Positions 17,104-26,309 of a stretch of 39,191 nucleotides of DNA are shown here, in pieces. The translations under genes were made by a program, and so were the position numbers. The notes beneath the pieces are model-generated. The model saw only the letters and a list, made by a program, of their open reading frames with translations, searched no databases and was not told where the DNA came from. The stretch is from UBA2632 sp964452155 (GTDB lineage: Bacteria; Bacteroidota; Bacteroidia; Bacteroidales; Dysgonomonadaceae): the NCBI GenBank assembly GCA_964452155.1, contig CAYVLC010000005.1, positions 1-39,191 of the forward strand. The letters run 5' to 3'. The stretch's first letter is position 1; each line of letters starts with the position of its first letter.

Positions 17104-17946
17104 TTATCCAAGTTTATATAAAGCTTCAATCTCCTTGGCCCATATACTTTCGTCGGGTGTTTCAAGAATAAGAGGCATATTGTCAAACCGGCTGTCTTTC
17201 ATAATCATTTCGAAGAGTGTCATCCCCATCACTCCCAATCCAATAGAGTCGTGACGGTCAACTTTAGTGCCTAGTTCTTTTTTCGAATCGTTTATATGCA
17301 TACCTTTTAGGTAGTTGAACCCTACAATATCTTCGAACGCTTGGAATGTCTCTTTGAAAGCCTCTTCTGTTCTTATTTCGTAGCCAGCTGCTAGGGTATG
17401 TGCTGTGTCTATACAAACGCCTACACGCGACTTGTCTTCTACTTTATCTATTATGTGAGCTATTTGCTCAAAAGTATGCCCTAGATTGGTGCCTTGTCCG
17501 GCTGTGTTTTCTATAACTGCTGTTACTCCCTTAGTTTTATCTAGTGCAATATTGATTGACTCTGCAATGCGATCGAGGCACGCGTCAATTTCTATTTTCT
17601 TGAGGTGACTGCCAGGATGAAAGTTCAGTCTGTTTACTCCTAGTTGCTCACAACGTTGCATTTCGTCCAGAAAAGCATTGCGTGATTTTGTTAAACCCTC
17701 CTCCTCGGGATGCCCTAGATTGATGAGATAGCTATCGTGGGGCAACACATAGTCCATATTGAAACCCATCTCATGGCATCTCTCTTTAAATAGTTGGATA
17801 CTCTCTTCTGTGAGAGGAGCAGCTTTCCATTGACGCTGATTTTTTGTGAAAAATGCAAATGCTTTAGCTCCAATATTGTGTGCGTTAACTGGTGCATTTT
17901 CTACACCCCCTGCAGCGCTAATATGAGCGCCTATGTACTTCTTCAT
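17104..17946 (-). CDS. nfo: Endonuclease IV (AP endonuclease, class II)
   Basis: The 280-residue protein matches the family length. All nine expected zinc ligands are visible: H70 (LPHDSY), H110 (NFHPGSH), E146 (VIENTAGQG), D180 and H183 (CIDTAHT), H217 (MHINDSK), D230 and H232 (VDRHDS) and E262 (LILETP), each shifted by one from the E. coli numbering. The enzyme cleaves DNA 5' of abasic sites and removes 3' blocking groups in base-excision repair. It is a single-gene unit; the 268 bp between it and the tRNA-Lys promoter are AT-rich with no gene seen. Endonuclease III, the glycosylase that creates its substrates, is also in this window. Confidence 0.97.
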   Translation of the reverse strand: MKKYIGAHISAAGGVENAPVNAHNIGAKAFAFFTKNQRQWKAAPLTEESIQLFKERCHEMGFNMDYVLPHDSYLINLGHPEEEGLTKSRNAFLDEMQRCEQLGVNRLNFHPGSHLKKIEIDACLDRIAESINIALDKTKGVTAVIENTAGQGTNLGHTFEQIAHIIDKVEDKSRVGVCIDTAHTLAAGYEIRTEEAFKETFQAFEDIVGFNYLKGMHINDSKKELGTKVDRHDSIGLGVMGMTLFEMIMKDSRFDNMPLILETPDESIWAKEIEALYKLG

Positions 17947-17987
17947 ATTATAATGTGTTTTAATTGTTAATCGAATTATTATACAAA

Positions 17988-18018
17988 CAAAAGTACATTT
18001 TTAATAAGTCATTTGAAA
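17988..18018 (-). promoter_or_regulatory. Promoter of nfo
   Basis: On the minus strand TTTC (18018-18015), 19 nt, then TACTTTTG (17995-17988). The -7 box is a full consensus match and the -33 box has one mismatch. Start codon is at 17946. Confidence 0.55.
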
Positions 18019-18171
18019 AATATATTCAAACTCTTTTTCAATAAAATATTGTCAAATTTGGATATTTTTTATTGCCTCATGTACTATAAACAACAGATTG
18101 GTTGATAAATCTAATGCCAGATATAGGGTATAAGCAGAGGCTATAAAGTGCATGCTGACAGGCTACAGGCC

Positions 18172-19032
18172 TCACTCGCTACCTTCCTTGCCTCTATCTT
18201 TATCTAGATAGCGTAGCAAAGCCTCAGATTTGCCTTTTTCGAATTTGAGATTTTCTATCTCGTAAAGTGTTTTCGATAGTTCGAAAGATTGACCAATAGC
18301 TTTTTTCTCTATTGCAGACATGGTTTTTGTATAGCTTCTGCGTCCGCTGTAGGTAATAGTGATAGGTCTCTCTTGAAAGGAGTAAATGAATTCTGCGACA
18401 CCATTTTCGTCATTTCCAAAAAAACGAACTATCTCATAAGTTTTATTGAGCGTCGTGAATTTGTAATTCAACCCATCGGCAGTAACCACTAAACTCTCTT
18501 TGTAAGAGCCATCGGGAATAGCTACCTTTATTTGGTTGTGATTTAGGCTGACACCACTCAACACGCTCTCTAAAAAAAGCACTCCTTTTTCGTTTACACC
18601 AGAGCGAAGTGTGTTTTGCTCTAATGTTTTTGACTGTGGAGTAAGTTTAGGAACATAATTGCCAAACTCTTGATAGTTTTTATCACGTTCAAAAGTGAAG
18701 TTTACTTGCAGTTCTTTCAATTTTGTGATGTTTACATCAATCATTGAATCCATAAAAGCTATATTTCTTTTGTTCTCGGCTCTTCTAACCTCCTGCATTA
18801 AATCGAATCCTGCTCTTATTTCTTTAAAAGCTTTGGGAAAGACCAATTTTATACTATCTATATTAGACTTTGCCCTCTCATAATCGTTATTCTGATAGGC
18901 TTTCTCAGCAATGCTCAAATAGTCTTTTGCTTTTTTCGTTTTTCTATTGCATGATGTTATCAATAACAACATTGCTATTAGAATGAGCAGAGAGCACCCA
19001 ATATATTTTTTGATACTAAATATCTTCTTCAT
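18172..19032 (-). CDS. Hypothetical lipoprotein with N-terminal helical repeat
   Basis: I do not recognise this 286-residue protein. A hydrophobic signal ends in ITSC, with the lipidated Cys at residue 28. Residues about 36-70 (DYLSIAEKAYQNNDYERAKSNIDS) look like one or two TPR-like helix pairs, followed by a charged, coiled-coil-prone segment to about 115, then a beta-rich C-terminal part ending in a charged helix. It is divergent from the CCA-adding enzyme gene with about 100 bp between starts. No enzymatic motif is visible; a periplasmic or outer-membrane-attached structural role is a guess. Confidence 0.75.
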   Translation of the reverse strand: MKKIFSIKKYIGCSLLILIAMLLLITSCNRKTKKAKDYLSIAEKAYQNNDYERAKSNIDSIKLVFPKAFKEIRAGFDLMQEVRRAENKRNIAFMDSMIDVNITKLKELQVNFTFERDKNYQEFGNYVPKLTPQSKTLEQNTLRSGVNEKGVLFLESVLSGVSLNHNQIKVAIPDGSYKESLVVTADGLNYKFTTLNKTYEIVRFFGNDENGVAEFIYSFQERPITITYSGRRSYTKTMSAIEKKAIGQSFELSKTLYEIENLKFEKGKSEALLRYLDKDRGKEGSE

Positions 19033-19059
19033 TTATTCGCTAAAAAAAGTTTTATCCTA

Positions 19060-19108
19060 CAAAATTAAGAGAAAAAGATGGGCAAACAGTCTAATTATTG
19101 TATTTTTG
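19060..19108. promoter_or_regulatory. Divergent -7 elements for the lipoprotein gene and cca
   Basis: TAATTTTG on the minus strand (19067-19060) faces the lipoprotein gene and TATTTTTG on the plus strand (19101-19108) faces cca; both match TAnnTTTG. Neither has a correctly spaced TTTG -33 box, so the assignment rests on the -7 boxes and their position. Confidence 0.45.
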
Positions 19109-19132
19109 CAATTCATAACAGATATTCAACAG

Positions 19133-20584
19133 ATGTTCATCTCACAAGAAGCTATAAATCAACACTTAAGCAAGCCAATTTTCAGCATATTATCGGAAGC
19201 AGCCGATGAGTTGGGCTTAGAAGCTTACCTAATAGGGGGCTTTGTACGCGACATATTTTTATATCGCAAGTCTAACGACATTGATATCGTTACCGTTGGT
19301 AGTGGCATACATCTAGCAAAGATAGTAGCCAAGAAATTGGGGAAAAATGTAAGGATTACTATTTTCAAAAATTTTGGTACAGCACAAATCAAGTATAAGC
19401 ACTACGAACTAGAGTTTGTAGGCGCAAGAAAAGAGTCCTACACACACGATTCTCGCAAACCCATTGTAGAGGACGGTACAATAGAAGACGATCAAAACCG
19501 CAGAGATTTCACCATCAATGCACTGGCTCTTTCTCTTAATAAAGAAAGATTTGGCAAACTGATTGACCCCTTCAATGGCCTAAAAGACATGGAAGACCTC
19601 ACCATCAAAACTCCCCTTAGTCCTGATATTACTTTCAGTGACGACCCTCTACGTATGATGCGTGGCATTAGGTTTGCTACACAGCTCGGATTTGATATCT
19701 ACCCCGATACGTTTGATGCTATAGAGCGCAACAAAGAGCGAATAAAAATTATATCGAAAGAGCGTATTGTGGACGAACTCAACAAAATTATGCTCTCTCC
19801 AAAACCTTCGGTTGGTTTTGTGTTGTTAGAAAAAACAGGCTTGTTAGATATTATCTTTCCAGAGTTGATAGCCCTTAAAGGTGCAGAAACTAAAGATGGA
19901 GTGGGGCACAAAGACAATTTTTATCATACCTTGATGGTGGTCGATAATATATCTAAACATTCTGACAACCTTTGGTTGCGATGGGCTGCTTTGTTACACG
20001 ATATTGGTAAACCTGCTACTAAGCGATGGGACCCAAAAATAGGTTGGACATTTTACAACCACGATTTTATAGGTCAAAAGATGATTCCACAAATATTTCG
20101 ACGCATGAAGTTGCCAATGAACGAAAAAATGAAGTATGTTCAGAAAATTGTATCGCTACACATGCGCCCCATGCAATTGGTAGAAGAGGAGGTTACGGAC
20201 TCTGCCATTAGACGCCTTCTCTTTGAAGCGGGCAATGATATAGAAGACCTAATGATGCTATGCGAAGCAGACATAACATCTAAGAATGCTACCAAAGTGC
20301 GCTTGTTTCTTCAAAATTTTAAAATCGTAAGAGAAAAGCTCAAAGAGATTGAAGAGAAAGATAGGGTACGCAATTTTGAACCACCCATTGATGGAAACGA
20401 AATTATGCAACTATTTGATTTGGGACAATCGCGTCAAGTGGGCCGTTTAAAATCGGCTATAAAAGAAGCAATTTTAGATGGCAAAATTCCAAATGAATAT
20501 GAAGCTGCTTATCATTTCTTGATGAAAATAGCAAAAGAGATGGGTATAGAACGAAAGCAAGATTTACCCCCAAGAAAGGAGTAA
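19133..20584 (+). CDS. cca: CCA tRNA nucleotidyltransferase with HD domain
   Basis: The frame is open further upstream, but the ATG at 19133 gives a protein that starts just before the conserved domain and lies downstream of a -7 element; upstream starts would overlap the divergent gene. The 483 residues contain the nucleotidyltransferase motifs GGFVRD (35-40), the catalytic DID (49-51), and RRDFTINALAL, then the helical RNA-binding part and an HD phosphohydrolase domain with LLHDIGKP (H289, D290). It adds or repairs the 3' CCA of tRNAs; neither tRNA in this window encodes CCA. Class II bacterial enzymes with a C-terminal HD domain are common. Confidence 0.95.
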   Translation: MFISQEAINQHLSKPIFSILSEAADELGLEAYLIGGFVRDIFLYRKSNDIDIVTVGSGIHLAKIVAKKLGKNVRITIFKNFGTAQIKYKHYELEFVGARKESYTHDSRKPIVEDGTIEDDQNRRDFTINALALSLNKERFGKLIDPFNGLKDMEDLTIKTPLSPDITFSDDPLRMMRGIRFATQLGFDIYPDTFDAIERNKERIKIISKERIVDELNKIMLSPKPSVGFVLLEKTGLLDIIFPELIALKGAETKDGVGHKDNFYHTLMVVDNISKHSDNLWLRWAALLHDIGKPATKRWDPKIGWTFYNHDFIGQKMIPQIFRRMKLPMNEKMKYVQKIVSLHMRPMQLVEEEVTDSAIRRLLFEAGNDIEDLMMLCEADITSKNATKVRLFLQNFKIVREKLKEIEEKDRVRNFEPPIDGNEIMQLFDLGQSRQVGRLKSAIKEAILDGKIPNEYEAAYHFLMKIAKEMGIERKQDLPPRKE

Positions 20585-20732
20585 TCTGTAAGTTTGAACT
20601 AAGGTGCTTTATGATACCTTATAGAAAATATGCAAAGCTACAACAGTATTTCTTCTGACAACAATACTCACTCAATTGCGTTATACAAATAGAGATTTTG
20701 AAGAAACTACTCAGAAACCTAATAATATATTG

Positions 20733-20740
20733 TACTTTTG
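20733..20740 (+). promoter_or_regulatory. -7 promoter element
   Basis: TACTTTTG matches TAnnTTTG and lies 34 nt before the start of the DUF3298-like lipoprotein gene. No -33 TTTG at the usual distance is seen. The 190 bp after cca also hold a weak hairpin (TAAGGT 20600-20605 with ACCTTA 20616-20621) without a T run. Confidence 0.5.
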
Positions 20741-20774
20741 TGTCACAAAATTATTCAGCAATTAAGATTGTTAT

Positions 20775-21674
20775 ATGATAAAAAATAGAACTATACTAGC
20801 AGTTGTTGTTGCACTATCAATGTTTTTTGTGAGTTGCAACACCAACAACAAAGGCATCTTCTCTAAAGAAAATCAAGTAAAGTTTGACACATTGACTATT
20901 GAGAGAAAACAATTTTTGCACAACGATACAACCAATCCATTTTGCGACTTGAATGTGCACTTTGTTTATCCTATACATAGTACAAAAGTAGATTTAAAAA
21001 GACTGCAAGAGCTATTTATTAGAAACACTTTCGGTGAAATGTACGCCATCTATACACCCGAAGAGGTAGTAGAGCTATATACAAACAATTTTCTAAGAAA
21101 CTACGAAGCCGATGCACGCATTTTTAAGGAAGAGCTACACGACCTAGAAAGCCATCCCAATCTTATTTCTCAAAATATGGATGCACAGCATGAGGAGGAG
21201 CTTCAGACGAATGATTTTTACTCCTACCACGAAACATTGGTAAACAAAATTCATTTCAATCAAAGTAATATACTTTCATTTCAGGTATGCCGATTAAATA
21301 ATAAAGGTGGCGCTGCCAATTATAGTTCAATCAACAACTATGTAATAAATCTACGAACTGGCGAGCCAATTACTGAAAATGACATATTCACTCCCGGATA
21401 TGATGTGGCACTACAGCAATTGTTTGAGAAAAATCTGATGCAACAAAACGATGTGAAAACTATATCAGATTTAGAAGACCTTGGCTATTTTGGAATTGAT
21501 GAAATAATGCCCAACAGAAACTTCCTAATAGATGCCGATGGCATAACATACATTTTCAATAAGGGTGAGTATTCGGCCTATTTGCTCAATGCACCTCAAG
21601 TGTTTATATCGTTTGAAGAGTTGAGAATGTTGCTCAAAAAAAATACAGTGGTCTCAAAATTAGCTCAACAGTAG
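20775..21674 (+). CDS. DUF3298/RsiV-like lipoprotein
   Basis: The 299-residue protein has a signal ending in FVSC, lipidated Cys at residue 21. The C-terminal half looks like the DUF4163/DUF3298 pair: SFQVCRLNNKGGAANYSSINNY, then the typical LRTGEPITENDIF and a terminal ISFEELRMLL strand-helix. This fold is shared with the extracellular part of the anti-sigma factor RsiV, but there is no anti-sigma domain or transmembrane anchor here, only a lipid anchor. It is followed by rsmG after 6 bp, so the two are probably co-transcribed. Function unknown. Confidence 0.8.
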   Translation: MIKNRTILAVVVALSMFFVSCNTNNKGIFSKENQVKFDTLTIERKQFLHNDTTNPFCDLNVHFVYPIHSTKVDLKRLQELFIRNTFGEMYAIYTPEEVVELYTNNFLRNYEADARIFKEELHDLESHPNLISQNMDAQHEEELQTNDFYSYHETLVNKIHFNQSNILSFQVCRLNNKGGAANYSSINNYVINLRTGEPITENDIFTPGYDVALQQLFEKNLMQQNDVKTISDLEDLGYFGIDEIMPNRNFLIDADGITYIFNKGEYSAYLLNAPQVFISFEELRMLLKKNTVVSKLAQQ

Positions 21675-21680
21675 AATATC

Positions 21681-22304
21681 TTGAAAACAATCCAAAACTA
21701 TTTCCCGTCGCTTTCCGACATTCAAATCAAGCAATTTGAAGCTCTCCATGAGTTATATACAGAGTGGAATGCAAAGATAAATGTGATATCTCGCAAGGAT
21801 ATACAAAATCTTTATGTGCACCATGTGTTGCACTCATTGGCAATTGCTAAGTTTATCAATTTCTCACCCTCTACCCGCATATTGGATGTAGGCACAGGTG
21901 GAGGTTTCCCGGGTATTCCGCTGGCTATTTTCTTTCCAAATATAGAGTTTGTGATGATAGATAGCATTGCCAAAAAAATTAAGGTAGTGAATGAGGTGGC
22001 TCAAGCAATTTCTCTCTCCAATGTAGAGGCTATTCATAGTAGGGTGCAAGACGAAAAACGCAAATACGATTTTGTAATTAGTCGCGCCGTGATGCCTATG
22101 ACAGACTTGGTAAAACTAGTACGCAAAAACATGCTACTAACTCAAAAAAATGCGTTGAACAACGGATTGATTTGCCTCAAAGGCGGAGATTTGACAGATG
22201 AGCTGAAACCCTTTAATAACAAAGCCGAAGTTTTCCCCTTAACACACTATTTTTCAGAAGCTTTTTTCGAAACCAAAAAACTGGTCTATTTACCTATTAT
22301 TTAA
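21681..22304 (+). CDS. rsmG: 16S rRNA (guanine-527 N7) methyltransferase RsmG
   Basis: The 207-residue protein begins at a TTG six bases after the preceding stop; the N-terminus (KTIQNYFPSLSDIQIKQF) aligns with the family start, so the TTG is likely used. The SAM-binding loop ILDVGTGGGFPGIPLAI and the ISRAV motif identify RsmG (GidB). It methylates G527 in 16S rRNA using SAM; loss is known to give low-level streptomycin resistance in other bacteria. A weak hairpin (AAAGG/CCTTT, 22313-22326) follows the stop. Confidence 0.95.
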   Translation: MKTIQNYFPSLSDIQIKQFEALHELYTEWNAKINVISRKDIQNLYVHHVLHSLAIAKFINFSPSTRILDVGTGGGFPGIPLAIFFPNIEFVMIDSIAKKIKVVNEVAQAISLSNVEAIHSRVQDEKRKYDFVISRAVMPMTDLVKLVRKNMLLTQKNALNNGLICLKGGDLTDELKPFNNKAEVFPLTHYFSEAFFETKKLVYLPII

Positions 22305-22351
22305 TAAAGTATAAAGGTGAACCTTTCTTTCTTGAAGTGAAAAGAAAACCT

Positions 22352-22377
22352 TATTTTTGTAGATACCATAATGGTAT
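22352..22377 (+). promoter_or_regulatory. -7 element followed by a palindrome
   Basis: TATTTTTG (22352-22359) matches TAnnTTTG. ATACCAT (22363-22369) and ATGGTAT (22371-22377) form a perfect inverted repeat around one base, placed at the predicted transcription start. It could be an operator or a 5'-end hairpin of the metallo-hydrolase mRNA. Confidence 0.45.
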
Positions 22378-22414
22378 AACACAATAAGAGTACCACAAAC
22401 AAAGGTTTAAAATA

Positions 22415-23056
22415 ATGAAAGTAAAAGTTTTTGAGTTTAATCCAATAGCAGTAAATACGTATGTTTTGTATGATAAAACAGGAGAATGTGTCATCATTGA
22501 TGCTGCTTGTTTTTATCCTGACGAACAAAGAGAACTTTTCGATTTTATTACTGACAAAAAGTTAGTAATTAAACACCTACTAAACACCCACTTGCACTTC
22601 GATCATATATTTGGTGTCAACTTTATTGAAAAACAATTTAAGGTGCAAATGAAAGCACACAAAGCTGATGAGTTTTTGCTGGCTTCTATCAATGATCAAT
22701 TGGCTGCCTTCGGATTCTCACCTAATGGAGACTATACACCAACCATAGGCACTTACATAGACGATAACGATATAATTGAATTTGGCAATCAGAAACTTTC
22801 AATCATGCATGTTCCAGGTCATTCGCCAGGTAGCATTGCCTTCTATAGTCAAGAGAACAGTATTGTTGTTTCGGGTGATGCACTTTTTAGCGGAAGCATA
22901 GGTCGCACCGATCTTCCTCAAGGGAATCACAATCTACTGATAGATGGAATCAAAAAAAAGCTACTAACCCTTCCGGCCAATACTATTGTATATCCTGGTC
23001 ATGGGCCTGCTACTACAGTAAAAAGAGAAACTAAAACAAATCCTTTTTTACAATAA
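22415..23056 (+). CDS. Metallo-beta-lactamase-fold hydrolase, glyoxalase II-like
   Basis: The 213-residue cytoplasmic protein has the metal motif THLHFDH (H59, H61, D63, H64), then HVPGHSPGS, the bridging Asp in VSGDALF, GSIGRTDLPQG and the last ligand in VYPGHGPAT. These are the features of the GloB-like, YcbL-type branch, which hydrolyse thioesters or related compounds with two bound metals. The C-terminal substrate domain of classical glyoxalase II is absent, so the substrate is uncertain. It stands alone with its own -7 box, 55 bp before gcvP. Confidence 0.88.
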   Translation: MKVKVFEFNPIAVNTYVLYDKTGECVIIDAACFYPDEQRELFDFITDKKLVIKHLLNTHLHFDHIFGVNFIEKQFKVQMKAHKADEFLLASINDQLAAFGFSPNGDYTPTIGTYIDDNDIIEFGNQKLSIMHVPGHSPGSIAFYSQENSIVVSGDALFSGSIGRTDLPQGNHNLLIDGIKKKLLTLPANTIVYPGHGPATTVKRETKTNPFLQ

Positions 23057-23111
23057 AAAGCCCACCCTCAATTAAAGAAAGATAATAAACACACTATAAA
23101 TTTTTTACATT

Positions 23112-25985
23112 ATGGAAATGGAACACTTTAAATCTCGTCACATTGGGATTAGTCGTGAAGAACAACAAATAATGTTGGACGCCATAGGAGTGGCTACATT
23201 AGATGAATTGATTGATCAGACTATCCCTAAAGACATACGCTTCTCGAAGCCAATGTCGTTGCCGAAAGCTCTCTCCGAACAAGAATATGCCGAAGAAATT
23301 GCAGCAATAGCAGCTAAGAACAAAGTTTTTGCTTCATATATTGGTATGGGTTGGTACGATACCATAACCCCAGCTGCCATATACCGCAATGTGTTCGAAA
23401 GTCCAGGGTGGTACACCTCCTATACTCCCTATCAAGCAGAAATATCACAAGGCCGATTAGAAGCTTTGATCAACTTTCAGACAGTTGTAAGCGATTTGAC
23501 AGGTTTGTCTCTAGCAAACAGTTCCTTGCTAGACGAAGCTACTGCTGGTGCAGAAGCAGCAACTATGATGTATGACTTGATGAGCAGAGATCAAAAAAAG
23601 AACAACGTAAACAAACTATTTGTTGACGAGTTACTGTTTCCTCAAAACATAGCCGTTATCCGCACCCGTATGGATTATGTGGGCATTGATATGGTGGTGG
23701 GAGATTATAAAACAGTAGTGCTAGACAGTTCTTACTTTGGTGCCATTGTTCAATATCCAAACAACAACGGAACGGTAATAGACTACAGAGAATTTGTAGA
23801 AAAAGCACATGCCGTAGATTGTAAGGTAGCAGTAGCAACCGATTTGATGGCACTAGTTATGCTTACTCCTCCCGGAGAATGGGGCGCTGACATAGCCTTT
23901 GGTAGTAGCCAACGATTTGGAATACCCTTGTATTTTGGTGGTCCGTCGGCAGGTTTTTTTGCTACTAAAGACGAATACAAACGCCAAGTACCTGGTAGAA
24001 TAATAGGAATATCAAAAGATGCCTATGGCAAAGAAGGGTATAGAATGGCATTGCAAACTCGCGAGCAGCACATAAAACGCGACAAGGCAACCTCCAATAT
24101 TTGTACCGCACAAGCCCTATTGGCAACAATGTCTTCGTTCTACGCCGTATATCATGGGCCAGAAGGACTAAAGACTATAGCCAAACGAATTCATTCTACA
24201 GCTTCGCTAGTTGCAGATGAACTAAAAGAATTAGGATTTAAGCAAACAAACAAAGTATATTTCGACACACTAAAAGTAGAGCTTCCAGCAGAAATAACTC
24301 AAGACAGATTACGAGAAAACGCAGAAATAAGAGGCATCAACCTACGCTATTTCGAAACCGGAGAAATAGGTATCAGTATTGATGAAACTAGCAATGACTA
24401 CCGTGTACAAGAGCTGATGGCAGTCTTTGCAATGACTGTGGGTAGTTCAAAAGGGTTTAAGATACAAGATATGGAAGCCAAAATCACTATCCCAGAAGAG
24501 TTTTTACGTACCTCCAATTTTTTGACACACCCCAACTTCAATAGCTTTCATACCGAAACAGAACTCATGCGCTATATAAAACGCTTAGAGAAAAAAGATA
24601 TATCGCTGGCTCACTCCATGATATCATTAGGATCGTGCACCATGAAGCTCAATTCGGCTTCATCTTTGCTACCCTTAGGAAATCCTGGCTTGCAGCGTAT
24701 ACATCCTTTTGCACCAGCCGATCAAACACAGGGGTATCACGAAATGATAGATGAGCTTTCTGCTATGCTTGCAGAAATAACAGGTTTTGTAGCTACTAGC
24801 CTACAACCCAATTCTGGTGCAGCTGGCGAGTTTACTGGTCTCATCACAATTGCTGCTTATTTAAGAAGCATTGGCGAGGGGCATCGTAAAATAGTACTTA
24901 TACCAAGTTCGGCTCACGGAACAAACCCAGCAAGTGCAGTACAGGCGGGTTTTACTCCCAAAACAGTAAAGTGCGACGAAAACGGAAACGTTGATATGGA
25001 CGACTTGCGCCTACAAACCGATAAATATCAGTCGGATCTTGCAGCATTTATGGTTACCTATCCTTCCACACATGGTATCTTCGAAGCAGAAATTCGCGAG
25101 ATGTGCAATATCATTCACAGAGCAGGTGCACAAGTATATATGGACGGAGCCAATATGAATGCACAGGTTGGTATTACCAGCCCGGGCACCATTGGCGCAG
25201 ACGTTTGCCATCTCAATCTACACAAAACATTTGCTATACCTCACGGAGGTGGCGGACCCGGTGTAGGGCCAATATGTGTAGCAGAACATTTGGTGCCATT
25301 TCTTCCGGGGCACCCTGTAACGTGCGAAACCGATGTGAACACTGTGTCTGCTGCTCCCTATGGTAGTGCAGGTGTGGCTACTATCACTTACGGATATATA
25401 AAAATGATGGGCGAGGATGGGCTAACCCAAGCAACCAAAATTGCGATTCTGAGTGCCAACTATTTGGCAAGCAGACTAAAGGATACCTATGGTATTTTAT
25501 ACAGAGGTGAGCAAGGCAGAGTAGGGCATGAGCTAATATTGGAGTGTCGCAAAATAAAAGAGAAATCTGGCATCACCGAAAGTGATATAGCCAAACGACT
25601 GATGGACTATGGTTTTCATGCTCCAACACTATCTTTTCCTGTTGCCGGAACACTTATGATAGAGCCTACAGAGAGCGAAAGCTTGACAGAGCTTGATCGT
25701 TTTGTTGAAACAATGAATCAAATTCGTCAAGAGATACGCGAAGTAGAGGAGGGCAAGTACACACTCGAAGAAAATGTGTTGGTAAATGCACCCCATCCAG
25801 AGTACGAAGCTGTGGCCGATGAGTGGAAGCACCCATACCCTCGCACCAAAGCAATATACCCATTGCAACATGTAGCCGACAATAAGTTTTGGATCAACGT
25901 AGCACGCATCGACAATGCTTATGGCGACAGAAACTTGGTTGCATCTTTGGGAGAATACAATGCAGATAATAAAGAACAAGAATAG
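23112..25985 (+). CDS. gcvP: Glycine dehydrogenase (decarboxylating), glycine cleavage P-protein
   Basis: The 957-residue protein is the full-length single-chain P-protein, with both the N-terminal and C-terminal PLP-transferase halves (split into GcvPA/GcvPB in some bacteria). The PLP lysine is K705 in HLNLHKTFAIPHGGGGPG. Other matches include HFKSRHIGIS at the start and SLGSCTMKLNS. It decarboxylates glycine and loads the aminomethyl group on the H-protein lipoyl arm. gcvT, gcvH and lpd are not in the window. The 55 bp upstream are too short for a glycine riboswitch. It ends at a strong terminator. Confidence 0.97.
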   Translation: MEMEHFKSRHIGISREEQQIMLDAIGVATLDELIDQTIPKDIRFSKPMSLPKALSEQEYAEEIAAIAAKNKVFASYIGMGWYDTITPAAIYRNVFESPGWYTSYTPYQAEISQGRLEALINFQTVVSDLTGLSLANSSLLDEATAGAEAATMMYDLMSRDQKKNNVNKLFVDELLFPQNIAVIRTRMDYVGIDMVVGDYKTVVLDSSYFGAIVQYPNNNGTVIDYREFVEKAHAVDCKVAVATDLMALVMLTPPGEWGADIAFGSSQRFGIPLYFGGPSAGFFATKDEYKRQVPGRIIGISKDAYGKEGYRMALQTREQHIKRDKATSNICTAQALLATMSSFYAVYHGPEGLKTIAKRIHSTASLVADELKELGFKQTNKVYFDTLKVELPAEITQDRLRENAEIRGINLRYFETGEIGISIDETSNDYRVQELMAVFAMTVGSSKGFKIQDMEAKITIPEEFLRTSNFLTHPNFNSFHTETELMRYIKRLEKKDISLAHSMISLGSCTMKLNSASSLLPLGNPGLQRIHPFAPADQTQGYHEMIDELSAMLAEITGFVATSLQPNSGAAGEFTGLITIAAYLRSIGEGHRKIVLIPSSAHGTNPASAVQAGFTPKTVKCDENGNVDMDDLRLQTDKYQSDLAAFMVTYPSTHGIFEAEIREMCNIIHRAGAQVYMDGANMNAQVGITSPGTIGADVCHLNLHKTFAIPHGGGGPGVGPICVAEHLVPFLPGHPVTCETDVNTVSAAPYGSAGVATITYGYIKMMGEDGLTQATKIAILSANYLASRLKDTYGILYRGEQGRVGHELILECRKIKEKSGITESDIAKRLMDYGFHAPTLSFPVAGTLMIEPTESESLTELDRFVETMNQIRQEIREVEEGKYTLEENVLVNAPHPEYEAVADEWKHPYPRTKAIYPLQHVADNKFWINVARIDNAYGDRNLVASLGEYNADNKEQE

Positions 25986-26032
25986 ATAGTTTACACACAC
26001 TCTCTCTTAATAGAGAAAGATAATTGATTTAT

Positions 26033-26073
26033 AAAAAAAAGACGTCACCTATCACAAAGCGACGTCTTTTTTT
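26033..26073. terminator. Rho-independent terminator after gcvP
   Basis: GACGTC (26041-26046) pairs with GACGTC (26061-26066), extended by eight A (26033-26040) facing seven T (26067-26073). Confidence 0.88.
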
Positions 26074-26244
26074 ATGTGCAAAGCAATACCCACCTATCAA
26101 CCACTTGTTCGATAATCACTTTCAAGTAATTGCTACTTGTAACTACGTCCCACTATTGTCTCACATTTTTCACATAAATAATCCCATTATCAAAATAAAA
26201 CATATTTATCTATCAAAAAATTATCAAAACAGAGATATTATATA

Positions 26245-26252
26245 TAATTTTG
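26245..26252 (+). promoter_or_regulatory. -7 promoter element of carAB
   Basis: TAATTTTG matches TAnnTTTG, 57 nt before the carA start. The -33 box is not evident. The rest of the 26074-26309 interval is AT-rich and I see no attenuator, PyrR site or other element in it. Confidence 0.5.
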
Positions 26253-26309
26253 TTTTCAGTTTAGAGAGAAACTGTTTCTTTCTTCCAAATTTACAAACAA
26301 CACTCATAT

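Noticed and set aside
23057..23111. Glycine riboswitch ahead of gcvP
   Set aside because: Only 55 bp separate gcvP from the preceding gene, too short for the aptamer, and no fold is visible.
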